Assembly (NCBI GenBank): GCA_934448295.1
Contig: CAKSEY010000009.1
Coordinates: 60,062-124,061, forward strand
Length of the DNA: 64,000 nt
Direction of reading: 5' to 3'
Source: an uncultured Oscillospiraceae bacterium
Lineage (GTDB): Bacteria > Bacillota > Clostridia > Oscillospirales > Ruminococcaceae
This document shows, piece by piece, positions 60,401 through 64,000 of the stretch. The position numbers and the translations under genes are program-made. Each line of letters starts with the position of its first letter. Positions within the stretch are counted from its first letter, which is position 1. The notes beneath the pieces are model-generated. The model was not told where the DNA came from, did no database searches, and worked only from the letters and a program-made list of their open reading frames with translations.

Positions 60401-60446
60401 AAAGCCTTTATTCATGCGGTTTCACTGAATAAAGGCTTTTCGTTTT
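60401..60446 (+). terminator. Terminator of tRNA-fMet
   Basis: AAAGCCTTTATTCA (60401-60414) pairs with TGAATAAAGGCTTT (60426-60439), followed by TCGTTTT. Confidence 0.9.
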
Positions 60447-60464
60447 ATGTGCCTAAGATACGGT

Positions 60465-60488
60465 TTTATAGCAGTTTTTATAGCAGTT
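60465..60488. repeat. Two tandem 12-bp repeats
   Basis: TTTATAGCAGTT at 60465-60476 and 60477-60488, exact copies. Tandem repeats of this kind near a tRNA are often recombinase arm sites; here that is a guess. Confidence 0.6.
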
Positions 60489-60520
60489 GTATATCTCAAG
60501 CAGCATTGCAGAGCCATTTG

Positions 60521-60552
60521 TGCCCTCCCGTTTTTTTCAGGAGGGCATTTTC
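60521..60552 (+). terminator. Orphan terminator hairpin
   Basis: TGCCCTCC (60521-60528) pairs with GGAGGGCA (60540-60547), then TTTTCT. No gene lies between it and the tRNA terminator, so it is likely a remnant of a lost gene. Confidence 0.6.
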
Positions 60553-60599
60553 TATATATCCTACAATAGCTCATGCGATAGTTTGTACAGTTTAGCGGC

Positions 60600-60628
60600 T
60601 TGAATAATCGCCCAAGTAGAGTTACAAT
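60600..60628 (+). promoter_or_regulatory. Promoter of the amidoligase gene
   Basis: TTGAAT (60600-60605), 17-bp spacer, TACAAT (60623-60628). Confidence 0.65.
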
Positions 60629-60667
60629 AGCAGCACCAAAAGGGAAAAAAGACAGTGAGGTGCTGAG

Positions 60668-61543
60668 ATGAGGACGCAGACATTCGGAGTTGAGATCGAG
60701 CTCACGGGGCTTACCCGCAGAGCGGCGGCGGAGGTTGCCGCCGAGTATTTCGGAACAGCGGCAAGCTACGAGGGCGGCTGCTATGACAGATACACAGTCG
60801 CCGATACCACGGGCAGAAAGTGGAGCTTCGTTTCCGACAGCTCTATCAGAATTGAAAAGCACAACGGCAGTCCCGCCGAGGCGGTGGAGTTCGTCACACC
60901 TATACTGCATTACGAGGACATGGACACGCTTCAGGAGCTTGTCAGGGTGCTGAGAAAATCCGGCGCTGTTGCAAATTCAAGCTGTGGACTTCATGTACAT
61001 ATCGGAGCGGATCAGCATTCGGCGAAGTCGCTGCGTAATCTGGTGAACATCTTCACATCAAAGCAGGACATTATTTATAAGGCGCTTGATGTCCGGTGCA
61101 GCCGTGAAGCAAGCTACTGCAAAAAGCTGGAGAGCCAGTTATCCGAACACTTTAACGCCGCAAAGCCGCAGAATATGAGCAGAGCGGCAGATATCTGGTA
61201 TGCAGGATACGGTGGAGACCGGAATGCTCATTACAACTCCAGCAGATACCACGGGCTTAATCTTCATTCGGTTTTCACAAAGGGAACAGTGGAGTTCCGC
61301 TGCTTCAATTCCACGACCCACGCCGGTAAGGTCAAAGCCTACGTTCAGTTCTGCCTTGCGATATCGCATCAGGCTATTGTCCAGAAATCCACCAGCGCAA
61401 AGGTGACGAAAAGCGACAACGAGAAATATACTTTCCGCTCATGGCTGCTGCGAATGGGGCTTATCGGGGACGAGTTCAAGACCTGCCGGAAGTTCCTGCT
61501 TCAGAACCTTGACGGAGATATAGCTTGGCGGCACGCTGCCTGA
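60668..61543 (+). CDS. Amidoligase-family protein (AmidoLig_2, glutamine-synthetase-like fold)
   Basis: 291 residues. FGVEIELTG at the N-terminus (metal/ATP-binding Glu pair), VEFVTPILHYEDM, SSCGLHVHIGADQH, the HGLNLHSVFTKGTVEFRCFN block and a helical C-terminus define the AmidoLig_2 family. These enzymes are predicted to join amino groups to carboxylates with ATP, and are common in phages and mobile elements next to gamma-glutamyl cyclotransferase-like genes; no such partner is intact here. GAGGTG precedes the ATG. It is the first gene after the tRNA-fMet and has its own promoter. Confidence 0.88.
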   Translation: MRTQTFGVEIELTGLTRRAAAEVAAEYFGTAASYEGGCYDRYTVADTTGRKWSFVSDSSIRIEKHNGSPAEAVEFVTPILHYEDMDTLQELVRVLRKSGAVANSSCGLHVHIGADQHSAKSLRNLVNIFTSKQDIIYKALDVRCSREASYCKKLESQLSEHFNAAKPQNMSRAADIWYAGYGGDRNAHYNSSRYHGLNLHSVFTKGTVEFRCFNSTTHAGKVKAYVQFCLAISHQAIVQKSTSAKVTKSDNEKYTFRSWLLRMGLIGDEFKTCRKFLLQNLDGDIAWRHAA

Positions 61544-61569
61544 GAAGAAAAAATAATCGCGGAGGAATT

Positions 61570-61701
61570 ATGGCTGCCGGGTATAATGTCGCCGTTCCCG
61601 GCGAGTAATATTTTGACGTTGTTCTTGAGGGGTACGCTGATAACGGGCTTGACACGAAGCCGCTGTTTAATGTGCTTTATAATTCACAAAACATGAAATA
61701 A
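61570..61701 (+). pseudogene. Small gene interrupted by an in-frame TAA
   Basis: A strong GCGGAGG precedes ATG 61570, which starts MAAGYNVAVPGE; a TAA at 61606 interrupts, and the frame continues YFDVVLEGYADNGLDTKPLF for 30 codons to a second stop at 61699. The two parts read as one 43-residue small protein with a nonsense mutation. Translation would yield only a 12-residue peptide. The family is unknown; position suggests it was co-transcribed with the amidoligase gene, 26 bp upstream. Confidence 0.5.
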
Positions 61702-61741
61702 TACTATTGTTTCTTATTTTGTTATTTTATTGCTGCACATA

Positions 61742-61770
61742 TTGACATTTGCGATAATTTGATATATAAT
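61742..61770 (+). promoter_or_regulatory. Full-consensus promoter of the 76-residue Cys-rich protein gene
   Basis: TTGACA (61742-61747), 17-bp spacer, TATAAT (61765-61770). Confidence 0.85.
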
Positions 61771-61802
61771 GGTAGTAGACTAATACAGAAAGGAGGAACA
61801 AT

Positions 61803-62033
61803 ATGTCTGGACATATCTTTGAAGAGAAGTATCCTGTCATTACAGATTGGGATGAGATGAAAAACTGTCCATGTGCTAGAAAGTGCTGGGTAAACCCCTC
61901 AAATGTCGACCTTGAGAAAAAATATGAAAAGGGAGACTTCCTGCGCGTATACTGTGACCATGACGGACGCTGGTGTGATGCCGAATTTGGATATGAGAAC
62001 TGTGCTATATGTGAAGATCACAGAAACGAGTGA
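61803..62033 (+). CDS. 76-residue Cys-rich acidic protein, unknown function
   Basis: The protein has seven Cys in a pattern CPCARKC, YCDHDGRWCD and CAICEDH, likely a zinc site. AAAGGAGGAAC lies before the ATG, and it has a consensus promoter and a UUCG-capped terminator, so it is expressed as a single gene. I do not recognise a family. It lies within the decayed accessory segment downstream of tRNA-fMet. Confidence 0.7.
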   Translation: MSGHIFEEKYPVITDWDEMKNCPCARKCWVNPSNVDLEKKYEKGDFLRVYCDHDGRWCDAEFGYENCAICEDHRNE

Positions 62034-62076
62034 TATAGCATGAGTTCAATTAATACCAATGATACTTACCTTGTTT

Positions 62077-62106
62077 GCCTTGCGGTTCGCCGTAAGGCTC
62101 ATTTTT
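62077..62106 (+). terminator. Terminator with TTCG tetraloop
   Basis: GCCTTGCGG (62077-62085), TTCG, CCGTAAGGC (62090-62098, one G-U pair), then TCATTTTT. It ends the 76-residue protein gene. Confidence 0.85.
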
Positions 62107-62248
62107 GTTGTTCCGAAGCGGCAAAGCTCTGTCCGGAAAACCCGTACTCATTTTCGTCTGTCCGGATTTATTTCAGGGACTTTTTCAGCCGCTTCAAACG
62201 GCTTTGCGGAGCGGAAACCAAGTGTCCGAAAAGGTGTACTTTTTCAGC

Positions 62249-62277
62249 TTGACTTTTCAGCGAAACAGAGTTATTAT
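62249..62277 (+). promoter_or_regulatory. Promoter of the recombinase fragment
   Basis: TTGACT (62249-62254), 17-bp spacer, TATTAT (62272-62277). The 142 bp between the previous terminator and this box show no gene. Confidence 0.6.
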
Positions 62278-62304
62278 ATCAGCACAAATGAGGAGGTGAA
62301 TACT

Positions 62305-62547
62305 ATGGCAGAAAACATAATATGGGGATATGCCCGTGTCAGCAGCATCAGCCAGAACTTTGACAGACAGCTAGACGCGCTCAGGGCGATGGGAATTAAA
62401 GAGCGGTATATCCTCAGCGAAAAGAAATCCGGAAAAGACTTTGAACGTCCCGCGTTCCTTTCACTTGTAGGTACTGATACCCTTATACGAAAGACCGATA
62501 AGGGTACTTCTACTATTCCGTTGAGCGCTATCATACACATGAGGTAA
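62305..62547 (+). pseudogene. Truncated serine recombinase (resolvase/invertase N-terminus)
   Basis: The first ~60 residues are a resolvase catalytic domain: IIWGYARVSSISQNFDRQLD with catalytic-type Ser13, and IKERYILSEKKSGKDFERPA. After SLVGTDT the sequence diverges and stops at 80 residues; intact proteins have 180 or more. The change occurs at an inverted repeat (TACCCTTAT near 62480 with ATAAGGGTA near 62496), perhaps a deletion or insertion scar. GAGGAGG precedes the ATG at 62305. It is a relic of a mobile element and cannot recombine. Confidence 0.8.
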
Positions 62548-62559
62548 TAATTACACATC

Positions 62560-62595
62560 AGCGCCGTCTGACATTGTTTCAGGCGGCGCTTTTTG
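62560..62595 (+). terminator. Terminator after the recombinase fragment
   Basis: AGCGCCGTCTG (62560-62570) pairs with CAGGCGGCGCT (62580-62590, one G-U), then TTTTTG. Confidence 0.85.
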
Positions 62596-62661
62596 TTTAT
62601 ATGCCAATCGCAGAATGACATTTGGAAGTCGTTTTCCCTTGAAATGCGCTCTCAAAAATTG

Positions 62662-62796
62662 CCCCCAAAACCGCCCACAAACGGCTCCGGATTTTTTGGG
62701 CGGGTACTTTCCCCACCCTGCCTCGAACCCCGCCACACGGCGCGATTCTGGGGGCTTCCTGCGCGAGTTTGTCGCGTGGGTACTCCTGCAAATATT
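62662..62796. repeat. Dispersed repeat, copy 1 (~135 bp)
   Basis: Strongly similar to 63778-63915: both contain GGGTACTTTCCCCACC, CACGGCGCGATTCTGGGGGC and GGGTACTCCTGCAAA in order. On the minus strand both encode a shared string around RIAPCGGVRG, but the flanks differ, so this is a DNA element rather than a gene. Confidence 0.8.
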
Positions 62797-62976
62797 ATTT
62801 CTGCTGAACGGACTTTTTTGCAAACTGCGATTTCGATTTTGCAAACTGGGATTTTGATTTTACAAACTGCGTTTTCAGTTTTAATGCGGTCAATATACGA
62901 TTTCTAATGACATTTATCCTAAGTTTGAAATGTGGTTCAGCGAGCTGTGAAAAGTGTTATATACGGCTTCGCATTC

Positions 62977-63024
62977 CTTAACAGAATGTCTTAACAAAAC
63001 AAAATGAAAAATCGTTCTGTTAAG
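62977..63024. repeat. 10-bp inverted repeat with internal half-copy
   Basis: CTTAACAGAA (62977-62986) and TTCTGTTAAG (63015-63024) are perfect inverted copies; TCTTAACAAAACAAAA lies between them and a related GCTTAACAAAATCAAA occurs near 63092. Could be recombinase or repressor binding sites. Confidence 0.5.
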
Positions 63025-63128
63025 ACAGTTCTAGTGTTTTTCGGCGGGATGATCCGCCGTCAGCGGGTACTCCGGAAATTTATAAGCCAAAAGGCTTAAC
63101 AAAATCAAATCAGGGAGGACGATACCTT

Positions 63129-63461
63129 ATGTTCATCAAGCAATTCCAGATTCAGTGCCAAGACATACAAATGGTTCTTCAGAAGCTGTCTGAAGCCAAT
63201 ATGAAGGATTCAACCGATTATCTGAAGGCGGTAAGAGTCAGAAATGCTTACAAAGAGCTTAATGACTATATTATTAACGGAGATTGGACTAGGAAAGAGT
63301 CAAGGGACAAGTTCGTTGCGTGGATAAAAAGCAAGTACGATTATGAGCTTAAATCAAAACGCTTCAATACGCGGAGGGATTCCCTTGATGTATTCAGAGA
63401 CAATGATTCCTGCTGGCAATATTACTTTTGGGGTAATCGCTTTTCAAGATTCGGGGTTTAG
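63129..63461 (+). CDS. 110-residue protein of unknown function
   Basis: A mostly helical, charged protein (MFIKQFQIQCQDIQMVLQKL onward) ending in an aromatic, Arg-rich tail (WQYYFWGNRFSRFGV). GGGAGG lies 9-10 nt before the ATG. The last 25 codons overlap a second frame with its own ribosome binding site, so either the tail is an out-of-frame artefact of a frameshift or two proteins overlap. No family recognised. Confidence 0.5.
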   Translation: MFIKQFQIQCQDIQMVLQKLSEANMKDSTDYLKAVRVRNAYKELNDYIINGDWTRKESRDKFVAWIKSKYDYELKSKRFNTRRDSLDVFRDNDSCWQYYFWGNRFSRFGV

Positions 63462-63585
63462 TGTCCGTGAAATAACTGGTCATACCCAGTCTGATTTCTA
63501 TTATTCCTATCCGTCTAATGAGTCAGGTTTCCTGCTTATCCTTGGTCGTGACTTTGTGCTTAATTATGAGGGCGCTGAGGACTGA
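63388..63585 (+). CDS. 65-residue protein overlapping the preceding gene
   Basis: Starts MYSETMIPAGNITF and ends FVLNYEGAED; GGAGGG lies 9 nt before the ATG at 63388. It overlaps the upstream gene by 74 bp in another frame. Polar and aromatic (HTQSDFYYSYPSNES), no membrane span. No family recognised; it could be the C-terminal part of a frameshifted larger gene. Confidence 0.45.
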   Translation: MYSETMIPAGNITFGVIAFQDSGFSVREITGHTQSDFYYSYPSNESGFLLILGRDFVLNYEGAED

Positions 63586-63698
63586 TGCCGTACAATCGCT
63601 GATAATGACACCCTCGAGGATGTTCCGAACACAGCTGACGGTATAGGCTAGAGATTTTGAATCTCTTATGTACAATTTGCTATTTATACACATTTGGA

Positions 63699-63730
63699 AA
63701 AGGGCAGCCCTCAGCGGCTGCCCTTTCTTT
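63699..63730 (+). terminator. Terminator after the small orphan genes
   Basis: AAAGGGCAGCC (63699-63709) pairs with GGCTGCCCTTT (63716-63726), then CTTT. Confidence 0.85.
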
Positions 63731-63777
63731 ATACTATCCTGCTGTGAGAAAATGTAATTTTGCTTCCCGAAAAAACA

Positions 63778-63915
63778 CCCCCGAAAACCGTCCCACGCGG
63801 CTCTGTATAAGGCTTGACGGGTACTTTCCCCACCTCGCCCCGAACCCCGCCGCACGGCGCGATTCTGGGGGCTTTCTGTGCGAGTTTGCTGTGCGGGTAC
63901 TCCTGCAAAAATACT
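63778..63915. repeat. Dispersed repeat, copy 2 (~138 bp)
   Basis: Second copy of the element at 62662-62796, about 1.1 kb apart in the same orientation. The region 63586-64000 has no supported gene besides this copy and the terminator. Confidence 0.8.
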
Positions 63916-63982
63916 GCGATTATTATATGGCAACCTCTAAAAACCCACAAAATTTCAGACAAATAGAGGCATTTAGCATAAT

Positions 63983-63999
63983 TGGTCAAATATTGACCA
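63983..63999. repeat. Palindrome at the window edge (operator-like)
   Basis: TGGTCAA (63983-63989) and TTGACCA (63993-63999) separated by 3 bp. Confidence 0.4.
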
Positions 64000-64000
64000 G

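Larger units (their letters stand above)
62596..63128. other. 533-bp stretch without a supported gene
   Basis: It holds repeat copy 1 and the inverted repeat at 62977-63024. Near 62810-62880 GCAAACTG[C/G]GATTTCGATTTT-like units recur three times (TTTTGCAAACTGCG, TTTGCAAACTGGG, TTTACAAACTGCG). Confidence 0.6.

Noticed and set aside
60422..60910. Minus-strand frame downstream of tRNA-fMet as a possible integrase end
   Set aside because: It overlaps the amidoligase gene antisense and shows no integrase motifs.
62551..62844. Minus-strand frame with RIAPCGGVRG and a similar one at 63729-63989
   Set aside because: The shared peptide follows DNA repeat identity; flanks do not match and there are no ribosome binding sites.

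Overview
The window looks like a chromosomal segment of an anaerobic, endospore-forming Clostridia member, most likely of the Oscillospiraceae/Ruminococcaceae. This rests on gene content: an electron-bifurcating [FeFe] hydrogenase operon, spmA/spmB, sigma-G, AbrB, methyl-accepting chemotaxis proteins, glycan hydrolases, AAGGAGG-type ribosome binding sites and many TTGACA-N17-TATAAT promoters. No taxonomic marker was searched, so the family placement is inference.

Layout. 1-5.9 kb: the 3' part of dprA, a GH13 glucosidase divergent from an AraC regulator, a CatB/Vat-type acetyltransferase with an attenuator-like leader, and a membrane c-di-GMP phosphodiesterase with a long structured 5' leader. 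6.5-10.6 kb: hydCBA. 10.7-20.2 kb: housekeeping genes (aspS, MATE exporter, DUF1653, rRNA methyltransferases, abrB, spmAB, a CCA-adding-type enzyme). 20.4-25.9 kb: an EF-G paralogue, a GH43 enzyme and a chemoreceptor. 26-32.8 kb: mfd-pth, an SPFH/zinc-ribbon protein and a Lys/Ala-rich SCP2-like protein. 33-37.5 kb: a methylthioadenosine deaminase and MtnA next to two G3E (CobW-type) GTPases, one with a very long His/Asp metal-binding loop. 37.6-38.6 kb: a frameshifted acetyltransferase and tRNA-Leu. 38.8-45.3 kb: a Cache chemoreceptor, an intact P-type-ATPase-like protein that has lost its catalytic motifs and is coupled to a DUF368 (PopT-type) lipid-carrier transporter gene, then sigG. 45.3-54.7 kb: a membrane/SPFH/YhfC operon, a hairpin element, PAP2, YjfB, a tiny Cys-rich peptide, an MFS transporter, HAD, exonuclease and ABC-F genes. 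55-60.4 kb: a hybrid histidine kinase, a Cys/Gly-rich membrane peptide, a ClpA/C-type ATPase and initiator tRNA-fMet.

From the tRNA-fMet to the end the character changes: an amidoligase, a stop-interrupted small gene, short orphan proteins, a truncated serine recombinase, orphan terminators and a duplicated ~135 bp repeat. This is probably a decayed mobile or accessory segment next to a tRNA gene.

The strongest candidates for something new are the pseudo-P-type ATPase/DUF368 pair, the translational-attenuator-like leader of the acetyltransferase, the EF-G paralogue without a G4 motif, two small Cys-rich peptides, the alternative-fold leader of the phosphodiesterase gene, and the hairpin-masked weak start of sigG.
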